DNA of 55,022 bases from Roseivirga sp. (GCA_021404565.1 JAAWWF010000022.1:1-55022), one strand, 5' to 3'; counted from the first letter of the stretch, positions 41,010 through 49,948 are shown. The notes: generated by a model not told the origin, from the letters alone. Translations and numbers: made by a program.

Positions 41010-41463
41010 TCCATAATTAGGCTGTTTTTATCAAGTCAGTAGCTCCGCGTGCCGCGAATGACTAGTCGGTGTTGTCAATGTCTTCCCTGACTTTCTTATC
41101 CCGAGGTACGAGGGGTCTAAAGTCAGCATCTCGTTTAGATCCTATCTTCCGTCAGGATGAGAAAGCTGGGTTAGGGATGGGTTACCCCGTCAGTACCAAT
41201 GAATTTTTGACTTACACGTAATATAATTTGATGAAAGCAATCTTCGATGTTAAACAGAAATTTGTGCATATCAGGGTCGGACAGTTTTGAAGCTAGAAGT
41301 CTCCTCCAAACCAGTCCCTCCGCATTCACCATCAGGGTTTCTCTGAGAGAATCCTGATGAACTGTGAGTTCTGTTCCTTTCTCACCTTAATTCATAGAAG
41401 ACTCCTGGCAGTCCTTCCCATCATTTAAGAAAAAACCGTAGTTTGCCACAAATAACCAGACCT
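41010..41463. other. gene-free stretch with a hairpin
   Basis: About 450 bases without a supported gene. It contains a strong stem-loop at 41330-41359 (arms CATCAGG and CCTGATG, extended by inner A-T/G-U pairs). The composition differs little from the surroundings, and I recognise no RNA family. A leader of the following secreted-protein gene may lie in the last 60 bases. Confidence 0.4.
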
Positions 41464-42195
41464 ATGAAAAAGCTCTTCTTCCTTGCAGTCTTCATGCTTT
41501 CTACCTCAGCCTTTGCGCAGGATTACTATTACAAAATGACCACCATGCGGGCCACTCCGGGCAAGCTTTTGGAACTTATTGATTTGCTCAAAGAGGATAT
41601 GAAGAACCACAACGCCCTTGGTATGCGTGAGCCTTTTTTGATGCGTCACTCACAAGGTGACCACTGGGATTTACTCATGATCTACCCGATCGGAACAACC
41701 CTCTCAGGTCACTTCACTGACAATGCCATCAAAAAGCGCAAGGCTTCCAAAACCCAGGATCAGCCGTATGGCAGCGACTATTATGATTACATCTCCTTCC
41801 AGGAAGAGCAGATCGTTACAGGCCCGGATTTTGTCGATTTCAACAAGCGCTTCAAGCAGTATGGTTATTACCATGTAGAAATCTTTCAGGCCCTGGCAGG
41901 CAAGCAAAAGGAACTGTTGAAAGAGCGTGAGATGGAAAACGTTTACCTCAATGAAATCAAGCGTGATGACAACCTGATTTTTACCAAAGTAATGGGTGGA
42001 GAGGCCGATATCTTTACCATAGGCTTCTACCGAGACATTAAGCATTATGCTGAGAGTGCGGACATTCCTATTGAGGTAGAAAATAAAGCCGCGAAAGTAG
42101 CCGGCTTCGAGTCGGTTTATACCATTGGTAGCTACCTGCGTTCCTTACTGCTGGAGCATCACGATACACTTGCCGGAGCGGTTAGGAAAGATTGA
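41464..42195 (+). CDS. secreted protein with two ferredoxin-like (NIPSNAP-type) repeats
   Basis: A 243-residue exported protein: signal peptide MKKLFFLAVFMLSTSAFAQ at residues 1-19. The mature part appears to be two similar halves of the dimeric alpha/beta barrel type: residues about 22-95 (YYKMTTMRATPGKLLELIDLL ... WDLLMIYPIG) and 135-210 (YYHVEIFQALAGKQKELL ... IFTIGFYRDI). That internal duplication is my reading of the strand-helix pattern; I do not recognise a named family. The ATG at 41464 starts the signal peptide; the frame is open to 41443. No operon partner; the next gene converges on it. Confidence 0.7.
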   Translation: MKKLFFLAVFMLSTSAFAQDYYYKMTTMRATPGKLLELIDLLKEDMKNHNALGMREPFLMRHSQGDHWDLLMIYPIGTTLSGHFTDNAIKKRKASKTQDQPYGSDYYDYISFQEEQIVTGPDFVDFNKRFKQYGYYHVEIFQALAGKQKELLKEREMENVYLNEIKRDDNLIFTKVMGGEADIFTIGFYRDIKHYAESADIPIEVENKAAKVAGFESVYTIGSYLRSLLLEHHDTLAGAVRKD

Positions 42196-42198
42196 TAC

Positions 42199-42693
42199 CT
42201 ATTGGTACCTGAATACCTCATGGGCACCGAAGTCCAGCAGCTCCATAGTTTTGTCGTATCTGGCCCCAAGTCGTAGAGCAAGTTTTTTCGAAGCATCATT
42301 GGCCGGATCAATATAGCTCACAAGAGAGTTGAGCTTAAGGTCGTTGAGGGCATAGCTTTTTACTGCTAAACCTGCCTCGACACCAAAGCCTTTGCCTTGT
42401 GCCTCTGGTAAAAGCCAATAGCCTAATTCAGGTTCGGGCCATGGTTCGGAGTTCCATAAGCCCACGGTGCCGATTAGCTTGCCAGAATCCTTTTCGTCAA
42501 TGGCCAGGTAGGAGTAGCCTCTGAGTGTATAATGGCCTATATAGGTGGCCATCAACCTCCAGGCATCCTCTGGTTTTTTCTGTCCTCCTACAAAGCGGGC
42601 ATTGGCCTGATCGCTGTAAAATTCCGCAAAGGCCGGATAGTCCTTATTTTTCCACTGTCTGAAAATCAATCTTTCTGTTGCCAGGTCTATCAT
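42199..42693 (-). CDS. GNAT acetyltransferase, RimJ/RimL type
   Basis: A 164-residue acetyltransferase of the RimJ/RimL (ribosomal protein or small-amine) branch of GNAT. The start LATERLIFRQWKNKDYPAFAEFY and the middle ELGYWLLPEAQGKGFGVEAG, which contains the Q-x-K-G-x-G coenzyme A loop, are characteristic, and LNSLVSYIDPANDASKKLALRLGA is the usual C-terminal motif. The acceptor cannot be named. The gene is convergent with the preceding secreted protein (3-base gap). Confidence 0.9.
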   Translation of the reverse strand: MIDLATERLIFRQWKNKDYPAFAEFYSDQANARFVGGQKKPEDAWRLMATYIGHYTLRGYSYLAIDEKDSGKLIGTVGLWNSEPWPEPELGYWLLPEAQGKGFGVEAGLAVKSYALNDLKLNSLVSYIDPANDASKKLALRLGARYDKTMELLDFGAHEVFRYQ

Positions 42694-42826
42694 TTGCTGT
42701 TGAACTTTAATTGTGCAAAGAGAGGGAAGTTCTTCAAAAGAGCCATTATAAGCAACTCCATCACTTATTCGTGGTGAGAGAACTGTCCATTTTACTTCGT
42801 CATTATAAGGACGGTTATGCCATTAA

Positions 42827-43942
42827 TCAAACCAAAAACTTGTTGAAGGTCTGCCAGTATTTGTCTTTGAAAATGTCATACGAAACGGCAATCCTTGGGT
42901 CATGATCTTTTGACAACTTGTCAAGCACGATGGAGGGCTTTCTAAAATCTTTACAAGCGAAGTAAACTTCCCGGGTACCCTGAACAGTTTGTCTTCCGAT
43001 ATTCAGATAACCGTTCTGATCTTTTAAGTGGTTATCTGTCAGCTCGTCTTCAATTTCATTGAGCAGCTCATATACCTCACCTGAGGGCAGGCCGTTGTTT
43101 TCACGACCATCATATTTGATCTGAAGTACACATACCCAGGGATGCGAGGCCTTTCGGTCCCAATCCAGCAAAGTCAGATTGACGGTAGCAAGCATGGGAT
43201 CCCCTTCCTGTGTCTTTGCTTCCAGGCTTGAATATGAATCGTCTTCAGTGTTGTAGCGGAGCCCATCATACTTTTCAACAAACTCTTTTTCACGCCAGAT
43301 GAGAAAGGCTTTTAGCTTTTCGATCGGAATCAATTCCCCGGTTGCTTCTTCATGACCGATTACATCCAACCGGTCGATGGTGGTGGCAAATTCGAGCTCT
43401 CCCAGAAAATTGTCCAGAAAAATGTATGTCCCGTTCGTAAGTGTAGCCCGGTTTTTTTCCTCGAAGTCTCTATGAACAATACTGATGTCAATTTCATCCG
43501 GAGTTTCAGGGTGCTCATTGGCATAGAATGAAAGTGTGTCCTTGTTGAAAACATATCCCTCCATTTGAATATTAGTGTTTTCAATATCCATGGAAGGCTT
43601 CAAAAGTGTGAATTTCCAGTTAGGTAACTCCGGGGCTGTTGCTACCAGAGCTTCTAAAAAGGCTATGTTCCGGATGTTACCCTCCGCAGTAAGAATGAGT
43701 TCAGCCGTTGTGTCATCGCTCATGCCCGACAAAAAATAGAAGCAGTCTTTCCTTAGTTTGTTCAGGTTAGGGCTCAGGTGATCGAAGAAATCTCTCTCGA
43801 TGTTTTTATGCTCGTTGATAGCGTTATGAAAACCCTGTTCATTTTCTTCGAACCATCTCCAGAAGTCCTCATTCGTCCAGATAGGATTCTCTCTTTTTTC
43901 GACAACTTGTTTTTTGCCAAAAAGACTTTTGAAAAAGCTCAT
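42827..43942 (-). CDS. cytoplasmic protein with C-terminal DUF695-like domain
   Basis: A 371-residue protein without a signal peptide. It starts with a short basic stretch MSFFKSLFGKKQ, then an acidic helical region of about 95 residues (NEDFWRWFEENEQGFHNAINEH). The C-terminal third (about residue 240 on: MLATVNLTLLDWDRKASHPWVCVLQIKYDGRENNGLPSGEVYELLNEIEDEL) fits the DUF695 family by pattern: an aromatic-rich strand, then W-x-x-x-x-x-x-Y and G-x-P. The family has no known function. It follows a TerB-like gene on the same strand with 5 bases between. Confidence 0.75.
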   Translation of the reverse strand: MSFFKSLFGKKQVVEKRENPIWTNEDFWRWFEENEQGFHNAINEHKNIERDFFDHLSPNLNKLRKDCFYFLSGMSDDTTAELILTAEGNIRNIAFLEALVATAPELPNWKFTLLKPSMDIENTNIQMEGYVFNKDTLSFYANEHPETPDEIDISIVHRDFEEKNRATLTNGTYIFLDNFLGELEFATTIDRLDVIGHEEATGELIPIEKLKAFLIWREKEFVEKYDGLRYNTEDDSYSSLEAKTQEGDPMLATVNLTLLDWDRKASHPWVCVLQIKYDGRENNGLPSGEVYELLNEIEDELTDNHLKDQNGYLNIGRQTVQGTREVYFACKDFRKPSIVLDKLSKDHDPRIAVSYDIFKDKYWQTFNKFLV

Positions 43943-43947
43943 ATTGG

Positions 43948-44322
43948 TTAGTCTCTTAAGTCCATATCTCTGTGAAATCTGCTGATCAGGTCTTTGGAAA
44001 AAGAGCTGATGATTGCCTCTTCATGTTCATCCGTACCATTTGCGGCAGCTGCCACTATATTCATTGCTTCAATAAATTCCTGATAAACGGGTGAGGGGCC
44101 ATAATGCTGACAAAAACTGATCGCCTTTTTATAAGCTTCCAGTGCATCCGTATTCTTCGATTGCTCATATTCAAAAGACCAATTCACCTCATAGGCCCAG
44201 CCATGATTATGCAATAGGTTTTTCAGGGCTTCTTTTTCTTCTTGTTGAACGACTCCGTCTGCCTTAGCAACCGCATAGAGTAATTCACCCAGGATTTCAT
44301 ATAACTTTTCCTGATCTGTCAT
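43948..44322 (-). CDS. TerB-like helical protein
   Basis: A 124-residue, all-helical protein resembling the tellurite-resistance TerB fold: EILGELLYAVAKADGVVQQEEKEALKNLLHNH has the acidic AD-G-x-V...E loop that binds metal in this family. The rest (ISFCQHYGPSPVYQEFIEAMNIVAAAANGT) continues the helical bundle. TerB domains occur in stress and membrane complexes; no other ter gene is here, so a general function is not implied. It is upstream of, and close to, the DUF695 gene (5 bases), which suggests joint expression. Confidence 0.8.
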   Translation of the reverse strand: MTDQEKLYEILGELLYAVAKADGVVQQEEKEALKNLLHNHGWAYEVNWSFEYEQSKNTDALEAYKKAISFCQHYGPSPVYQEFIEAMNIVAAAANGTDEHEEAIISSFSKDLISRFHRDMDLRD

Positions 44323-44707
44323 GTGTTTAGTTTAATGTGTAACGCTCTAGGTGAAAAATGGGTAAAAATTGACAGATAGTCAAACCTTATCGATAGTCCT
44401 GATGCCGTTATGCGCGATAATTATTCCTTTAAGGGGTGGGCCTTAAGAATCTTGGGTTTGGCTCTCTGCAAAGAAAACCCGACCTTTACATCATATTAAT
44501 ACTACTTTATCAATTCAAGAGTACTACATATCCAGCCCGAGGCCTGATTTAGCTTTGTAGCGTTTTCTCCAAAACCTGCAAGGCGATACCTCCGTTCCCA
44601 CTCCTTTTTTCAAAGGAGCTATACTACTTATTTCCCATTATTTCCCATTTAGTCTGCTACCGATATAGAAGCTTCTATTACGTAGCCCGGACTCAAAATC
44701 TTAACAG
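44323..44707. other. gene-free region upstream of rsgA
   Basis: About 385 bases without a convincing coding frame. It contains the inverted repeat CTCCTTT-TTTC-AAAGGAG (44606-44623), a tandem repeat of the 10-mer TATTTCCCAT near 44631-44650, and AT-rich stretches that could be promoters of the divergent TerB-like and rsgA genes. No tRNA or known RNA found. Confidence 0.4.
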
Positions 44708-45790
44708 ATGAAAAATTATACCGAAGAGGAATTGGGCTGGAATTCCTTTTTAGAAAATCAACTATCAGCCTTTCCGTCAACATTTGTTGCCGGCAGAATA
44801 TCATCAGAGAATAAGAATAATTATCGGCTGCTTCTGCCTGGAGTGGGTGAAGTAATGGCCGAGTGTACCGGTAAGCTGCTCTTTAATGCACTTGACAAAT
44901 CTGAATTACCCAAAGTAGGCGACTGGGTGCTGGTAACGTATTTCCCGGACGAGAACAAGGCACTTATCATGGAGCTTCTGGAGAGACGAAATACGCTTAG
45001 CCGGAAGGTAGCCGGTGAGATAACCGAAGCCCAGGTGATGGCAACGCATGTGGATAAGGTGCTGATTGTACAGGGGCTGGATGACAACTTTAACTTGAAT
45101 CGGCTCATCCGCAGTATGGTGCTGGTGAGAGAGTGTGGAATTATACCACTGATAGTACTCAATAAGGCAGATCTGATTACAGATATGGATGCCTATCTGA
45201 ACCCTATACAGGAACATCTCGGAGATGTGAAAGTCATGGTTTTAAGTGCTTTGAACGATCAGGGACTTGAACCTCTGGAGAATGAGATCAACGCAGGGGA
45301 AACCCTCGTGCTTTTGGGCTCATCCGGAGCGGGAAAGTCAACCTTGCTCAACAGACTACTGGGAGAGCAGACCGTAACGACAGGAGCCGTAAGGGCCGGT
45401 GATGCCAAAGGAAGGCATACCACTACACGAAGAGAGATGCACATTTTACCGAATGGAGGCATACTCATCGATACACCGGGTACCCGGGAGCTTCAGCTGC
45501 TTTCCACAAAGGACTCTTTGACTGAAACCTTTGACCAGATCAGCGAGCTTGCCTATGACTGCAGATATAAAGACTGTACACATACTGTAGAGGCTGGCTG
45601 TGCTGTCTTAGAGGCCTTAGATGATGGAGTGATTCCTGAACTGGCCTATGAAAACTACCTGAAGCTTCGTAATGAGGATGCTTACATGGAGTCAAGAACA
45701 GACCAGAAGGCTTTTCTGGAAAAGAAAGCCCAGGATAAAAAGCTGCACAAACAGATTCGGAATATTTATAAATCCCGAAAACAGCGGTAG
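44708..45790 (+). CDS. rsgA: small ribosomal subunit biogenesis GTPase RsgA
   Basis: A circularly permuted GTPase that helps finish the 30S subunit. OB-fold N-terminus (to about residue 80), then the motifs in permuted order: G4 NKADLIT, G1 GSSGAGKS at 204-211, G3 DTPGTRE, and the zinc-binding tail with CRYKDCTHTVEAGC. The 360-residue length is normal. It is a single gene; two inverted repeats with no T tract follow at 45836-45928. Confidence 0.95.
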   Translation: MKNYTEEELGWNSFLENQLSAFPSTFVAGRISSENKNNYRLLLPGVGEVMAECTGKLLFNALDKSELPKVGDWVLVTYFPDENKALIMELLERRNTLSRKVAGEITEAQVMATHVDKVLIVQGLDDNFNLNRLIRSMVLVRECGIIPLIVLNKADLITDMDAYLNPIQEHLGDVKVMVLSALNDQGLEPLENEINAGETLVLLGSSGAGKSTLLNRLLGEQTVTTGAVRAGDAKGRHTTTRREMHILPNGGILIDTPGTRELQLLSTKDSLTETFDQISELAYDCRYKDCTHTVEAGCAVLEALDDGVIPELAYENYLKLRNEDAYMESRTDQKAFLEKKAQDKKLHKQIRNIYKSRKQR

Positions 45791-45835
45791 GAGTCTTATA
45801 CTATATGAGACTTAACCCTGATGCAATCAAGACTT

Positions 45836-45865
45836 CCTCAGAGTCCTCTGTGAGTGACTCTGAGG
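45836..45865. repeat. inverted repeat downstream of rsgA
   Basis: CCTCAGAGTC (45836-45845) pairs exactly with GACTCTGAGG (45856-45865) around a 10-base loop. There is no run of Ts after it, so it is not a classic terminator. Confidence 0.6.
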
Positions 45866-45877
45866 GATGTTGGCTGA

Positions 45878-45928
45878 GAAGCTCTTAATCGTCCGACCAC
45901 TCGAAGTGGTCGGACGATTAAGAGCTTC
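45878..45928. repeat. 24-bp perfect hairpin, copy 1 of a dispersed REP-like repeat
   Basis: The arm at 45878-45901 (beginning GAAGCTCTTAATC, ending GACCACT) is followed by 3 bases and its exact reverse complement at 45905-45928. The core CGTCCGACCACT / AGTGGTCGGACGA is shared, with three changes in 25 arm bases, with the hairpin at 53902-53934. Confidence 0.75.
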
Positions 45929-45956
45929 TAATCAACCAATTGCCAAATTCGTCAGG

Positions 45957-47117
45957 CTAATACGCCATCTCCACGATCTTCTCAGCATCGGTTGGGGCCA
46001 GGGTGCCGTGCTCACCAAGCCCGGTCATGCCATGCTCCTTAAGTCTACGCGCTACTTCAGCGGCCGTGCCTGGGTATTGATCAGTGTATTCCGAAAGTTT
46101 TGTTTTGATTCCTAATGACTGATAGAAGGCCGTGGTTTGGGCAATACCGGCTTTGGCCTTTTCTTCCAGTGAACCATCAGTTACTCTCCAAACTCTTTCC
46201 GCATACTGAGCCAGCTTCTCCTTCTTCGATTCGAAGTTATAGGTATAGTGACTTTCGGCAATGATGGCAAGGGTTCTGGCATGATCGATGCCGTAAAGGG
46301 CAGTAAGCTCGTGACCCATCATATGTATCGCCCAATCAGTCGGTACGCCTTTCTGGATAAGGCCGTTTAGCGCCATGGTACAGCTCCACATAAAGTTAGC
46401 AGCTGCCTGGTAGTCGGCAGGGTTCTTCATGATTTGTGGGGCTACCTCTATCAGGGTTTGTAAAATGCTTTCAGCCAGTCTGTCCTGCAGCATAGCCCCG
46501 GCCGGATAGGTCATGTATTGTTCCAGTACATGGGTAAAGGCATCCGCCAGTCCGTTAGCAAGTTGTCTCTCGGGAATGGAGGTTACCACAGTAGGGTCCA
46601 GCACGGAAAACACCGGGAAAAGACCGGGTCCGCCCATGGCTAGCTTTTCTTTGGTTTCCGCCCTGGTGATTACCGAACCGGAGTTCATCTCCGAACCGGT
46701 AGCAGGCAGGGTCAGTACGGTGCCAAAGGGAAGCCCCTTGAACGTGCGTATCCTCTTCGCGAGAATATCCCAGGGTTCATCTCCTTCATAAAGGGCTGCA
46801 GAAGAAAGGAACTTAACACCGTCAATGACGGATCCCCCACCTACGGCCAGCATAAAAGTGATTTGCTCATCCTTGATGATTTTCAGTGCCTTCATCAGAA
46901 TATCGTATTCGGGATTGGCCGGAATACCACCAAACTCCAGCACCTCATGGCCGCTCAAAGCTTTGGTTACCTTCTCATAGATTCCGTTCTTCTTGATGCT
47001 GCCGCCTCCGTAAAGCATCAGTACTTTGGCATCCTGTGGAATTTCAGTAGAAAGTTTTTGTATCTGATCCTTGCCGAAAAGGATCTTTGTCGGGTTTGCG
47101 AACTCAAAGTTTTTCAT
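45957..47117 (-). CDS. yqhD: iron-dependent alcohol dehydrogenase, YqhD-like aldehyde reductase
   Basis: A 386-residue group III metal-dependent dehydrogenase, very like E. coli YqhD (NADPH-dependent aldehyde reductase) in its start (NFEFANPTKILFGK), the NADPH stretch YGGGSIKKNG and AVGGGSVIDGVKF, and the metal histidines in WAIHMMGHELTALYGIDHARTLAII. The usual role is reduction of reactive aldehydes, possibly from lipid damage; that is family knowledge. It is a single gene separated from LytTR by 110 bases. The metal could be zinc or iron. Confidence 0.9.
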   Translation of the reverse strand: MKNFEFANPTKILFGKDQIQKLSTEIPQDAKVLMLYGGGSIKKNGIYEKVTKALSGHEVLEFGGIPANPEYDILMKALKIIKDEQITFMLAVGGGSVIDGVKFLSSAALYEGDEPWDILAKRIRTFKGLPFGTVLTLPATGSEMNSGSVITRAETKEKLAMGGPGLFPVFSVLDPTVVTSIPERQLANGLADAFTHVLEQYMTYPAGAMLQDRLAESILQTLIEVAPQIMKNPADYQAAANFMWSCTMALNGLIQKGVPTDWAIHMMGHELTALYGIDHARTLAIIAESHYTYNFESKKEKLAQYAERVWRVTDGSLEEKAKAGIAQTTAFYQSLGIKTKLSEYTDQYPGTAAEVARRLKEHGMTGLGEHGTLAPTDAEKIVEMAY

Positions 47118-47227
47118 GGGTATATGCTTTGTGCTTTATTTGAATCTAATGTGACAAGGGCATAACAAGTTATGGCATAGGAAGGTGCCACAAATCGGAC
47201 AAGGACTTAAAAAAATCAGATGAGGGG

Positions 47228-47989
47228 TCAGGGATTATTGGTATTCAATCTGCCCACCGCCTCTTTTTTATACTTTCTACCCAGTGGTAATTGTTGCGAT
47301 TGAATCTGTATATGGTCGTGGGCGAAAGACTCCACCTTGTGTTGATTGATAAGAAATGACCGATGAATGCGAATAAACCAGTTGGGTAACTTTTGTTCAA
47401 GCTGGCTGATTTTTTCTTTGGTAATGATGACCTCTGAGGTAGTGTGGATTTTAACATAGTCTGCAAGGCTCTCTATGTAAAAGATGTGTTCGAGTGAAAT
47501 TGGTACAGATTTTCGGTTAGACCTGACCGTAAGAACCTTTTGAAGGTTTTTCTCTTGTGCTTGCTCTAGTTCAGTGATTTGCTCTTTATGCCCGAGGTTA
47601 GATTGGTACAAACGAATAAATGAGAAGAGTACGGCTACGAAATAGATAATCATACCCATTTGATAGATATCGCCAACAATTGGGTTCATTGTTCTCCATT
47701 TCAGGTCAGCAAGAATTACAAAGGCAAACATACTGATGACTGCCGACAGGAATAGTGAAACGATGATGGCATAAATGGTATAGAGTGCAAAGCGAATGTG
47801 CTGCTTTCTGTCCAGATATTTTGGTACCAGAAAGTCATTAAAAAAATAGGAGGTGCCGATAGCCACCGGCATAAGCATGGTGGTGAAATAAAACGAGTCC
47901 AGGTAATTGTCCCACCTGCTACCAAAGAGCAGGTTGAGGAAAACAAAAATCACTGCCCAGAAAAGTATCTGCTGTGAACGGTTGCTCAT
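47228..47989 (-). CDS. membrane LytTR DNA-binding regulator without receiver
   Basis: A 253-residue protein. The first 140 residues hold four membrane helices (ILFWAVIFVFLNLLFGS, FYFTTMLMPVAIGTSYFF, FALYTIYAIIVSLFLSAVI, IIYFVAVLFSFIRLY), followed by a coiled coil, and the last 90 residues are a LytTR DNA-binding domain (KSVPISLEHIFYIESLADYVKIHT, then WFIRIHRSFLINQHKVESF). No receiver domain exists, so it must sense something in or at the membrane directly. Divergent from a mini MotA/TolQ/ExbB gene 159 bases away, a pairing often seen in Bacteroidota. Confidence 0.9.
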   Translation of the reverse strand: MSNRSQQILFWAVIFVFLNLLFGSRWDNYLDSFYFTTMLMPVAIGTSYFFNDFLVPKYLDRKQHIRFALYTIYAIIVSLFLSAVISMFAFVILADLKWRTMNPIVGDIYQMGMIIYFVAVLFSFIRLYQSNLGHKEQITELEQAQEKNLQKVLTVRSNRKSVPISLEHIFYIESLADYVKIHTTSEVIITKEKISQLEQKLPNWFIRIHRSFLINQHKVESFAHDHIQIQSQQLPLGRKYKKEAVGRLNTNNP

Positions 47990-48148
47990 AATTCAAGACT
48001 AATTAAAATCTGTACGAATATCCTCTGTTTTTCTTTATTTTAAAGCTATTGTCGATAAACGACCATTGCAGATACCGATATGACCTACCTATTAAAAAGT
48101 GCCCTGTATAGCTTTGAAAGCAAGTTTTAAACATTAAAAATCAAAATT

Positions 48149-48523
48149 ATGCTTGAGATATTTTATTCAGGAGAAAGGCTCTTTATGGGAATCATTACCA
48201 TCAGTGCTTTGGCCATGCTCACCTTGGCGGTGCTTTGCCTCAGGGCTTTGTTGATGGGGCAGATCAGCGATCAACTGGTTACAAAAATTGGTCGCATCAG
48301 AGAAATAGGCTTGTTTGCTTTAGTCATTGGGCTGTTTGCCAGCACGCTGGACCTGGTAGCTGCTTTTTCAGCAATTCAGATGGCCGGTGATATTACCATG
48401 AGCCTCTTGGCAGCAGGACTCAAATTGACCATGATTTCTACAGTATATGGGCTGATGGTATACGGACTGGCTGTGCTGATCAGCATGCTGCTCAATTGGA
48501 GGGTGTCGAGGTTGGCTGCCTGA
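48149..48523 (+). CDS. small MotA/TolQ/ExbB-like membrane protein
   Basis: A 124-residue protein with three predicted membrane helices: 15-37 (GIITISALAMLTLAVLCLRAL), 52-75 (IGLFALVIGLFASTLDLVAAFSAI) and 93-116 (MISTVYGLMVYGLAVLISML). The pattern GLFASTLDLVAAFSAI...ISTVYGLMVYGLAVLI matches the core of the ExbB/TolQ/MotA ion channel family, but it lacks the long cytoplasmic part. No ExbD partner is in the window. It is divergent from a LytTR regulator, which may control it. A plain terminator for the opposite strand begins about 22 bases after its stop. Confidence 0.75.
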   Translation: MLEIFYSGERLFMGIITISALAMLTLAVLCLRALLMGQISDQLVTKIGRIREIGLFALVIGLFASTLDLVAAFSAIQMAGDITMSLLAAGLKLTMISTVYGLMVYGLAVLISMLLNWRVSRLAA

Positions 48524-48544
48524 ATTCCCAAAAGGGTCGTCAAT

Positions 48545-48569
48545 AAAAAAGGAGCCTCATCGGGGCTCC
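48545..48569 (-). terminator. terminator after the E2 acyltransferase gene
   Basis: On the minus strand GGAGCC (48564-48569) pairs with GGCTCC (48551-48556) around 7 bases and is followed by six Ts at 48545-48550. It is about 54 bases after the E2 stop at 48623. Confidence 0.75.
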
Positions 48570-48622
48570 CTTCTAAAATCTATAACCTGCCAGTCTAAAA
48601 CCTGGTGTCTGAAATCTATCTG

Positions 48623-49948
48623 CTAAATAGTTTGCTGTGCATCAAAGCGCTCCAGGTAATCAGCTACTCTGCGCACGAACATCCCTCCTAAAGAACCATC
48701 TACCACTCGGTGGTCATAAGAGTGAGATAGGAACATTTTGTGTCTGATGGCAATGGCATCACCGGTAGGTGTTTCAATTACTGCAGGCTTCTTCACCACG
48801 GCACCCAGGGCCAGAATACCCACCTGAGGCTGCATCAGAATAGGGGTACCCATTACATTACCGAATGATCCTACATTGGAAATGGTATAAGTACCACCCT
48901 GCAAATCGTCAGGAGTGAGCTTGTTCTCACGAGCTCTACGCGCCAGGTCGTTGACTTTTTTCGTCAGACCTACCAGGTTATACTGGTCGGTTTGGTGAAT
49001 TACCGGAACGATCAGGTTGCCGGTAGGCAAAGCCACGGCCATTCCCACGTTAATATCTCTTTTCTTAATGATGTTGTTGCCATCCACCTGGATGTTCATC
49101 ATAGGGTAATCTTTCAGTGCCTTTACCACAGCCTCCATGAAAATAGGAGTGAAGGTAATGGGCTCTCCCTCCCTCTCTTTGAAAGATTGCTTTACACGGT
49201 TTCTCCAGGAAACGATGCTGGTGACATCCGCTTCTACAAACGAAGTAACGTGTGGAGAAATGCGTTTTGAATCGACCATGCGCTGGGCGATCATCTTACG
49301 CATACGATCCATTTCTATGATCTCATCAGCACCGCTGATAGACACAGGCATAGGCTGTGGAGCTCTTTCAGTGGCAGGCGCTGCAGGAGCACTCACAGTA
49401 GCCTGAGTAGCTGCAGGAATTTCCGCAGGTCTGTTTTTAACATAAGACAAGATGTCTTTCTTGGTGACACGACCATCTCTGCCGGTACCGGGGACACGCT
49501 CAAGCTCGGTCATGGCAATACTCTCCTGACGGGCAATGTTCATTACCAGTGGAGAGTAAAAACGATCAGAAGCAGGCTTGTCTAAAACAGCTACACCATT
49601 CGACCCATTAGAGGAAGCACCATTGCTGGCGGCCTCAGCTACCTGTGCACTGACCGCAGCAGGTGCAGCTTCAGCCGTAGGAGCGGGAGTGTCAACGGAT
49701 TCTGCGCCTTCAGCTTCAATCTTGGCAATGGGAGCGCCTACAGGCACCACGTCACCCTCTTTCACAAGAATCTCTTTCAGTACGCCTCCATGAGTGGCAG
49801 GTACCTCCGTATCTACCTTATCGGTAGCTACTTCCAGTACAGACTCATCTGCTTCAATTGTATCTCCTTCTTCCTTTAACCAGGCGAGGACTGTGCCTTC
49901 CATTATACTCTCGCCCATCTTGGGCATTACCATTTCCACCAGTGCCAT
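48623..49948 (-). CDS. 2-oxo acid dehydrogenase E2 (dihydrolipoamide acyltransferase)
   Basis: A 441-residue E2 subunit. A single lipoyl domain with the lipoylated lysine K44 in VATDKVDTE covers 1-80; an Ala/Pro/Thr-rich hinge follows; the E3/E1 binding domain reads SPLVMNIARQESIAMTELERVPGTGRDGRVTKKDI; the catalytic domain ends YDHRVVDGSLGG with H413 and D417. Which 2-oxo acid is used (pyruvate, branched-chain or oxoglutarate) cannot be decided; the single lipoyl domain and the MDRMRK start of the core favour a branched-chain type. No E1 or E3 gene is beside it. Confidence 0.9.
   Translation of the reverse strand: MALVEMVMPKMGESIMEGTVLAWLKEEGDTIEADESVLEVATDKVDTEVPATHGGVLKEILVKEGDVVPVGAPIAKIEAEGAESVDTPAPTAEAAPAAVSAQVAEAASNGASSNGSNGVAVLDKPASDRFYSPLVMNIARQESIAMTELERVPGTGRDGRVTKKDILSYVKNRPAEIPAATQATVSAPAAPATERAPQPMPVSISGADEIIEMDRMRKMIAQRMVDSKRISPHVTSFVEADVTSIVSWRNRVKQSFKEREGEPITFTPIFMEAVVKALKDYPMMNIQVDGNNIIKKRDINVGMAVALPTGNLIVPVIHQTDQYNLVGLTKKVNDLARRARENKLTPDDLQGGTYTISNVGSFGNVMGTPILMQPQVGILALGAVVKKPAVIETPTGDAIAIRHKMFLSHSYDHRVVDGSLGGMFVRRVADYLERFDAQQTI

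Noticed and set aside
45867-46115. Plus-strand 82-codon frame after rsgA.
   Set aside because: It is made of the palindromic repeat and the antisense end of the yqhD gene, so it is a by-product of the repeat.
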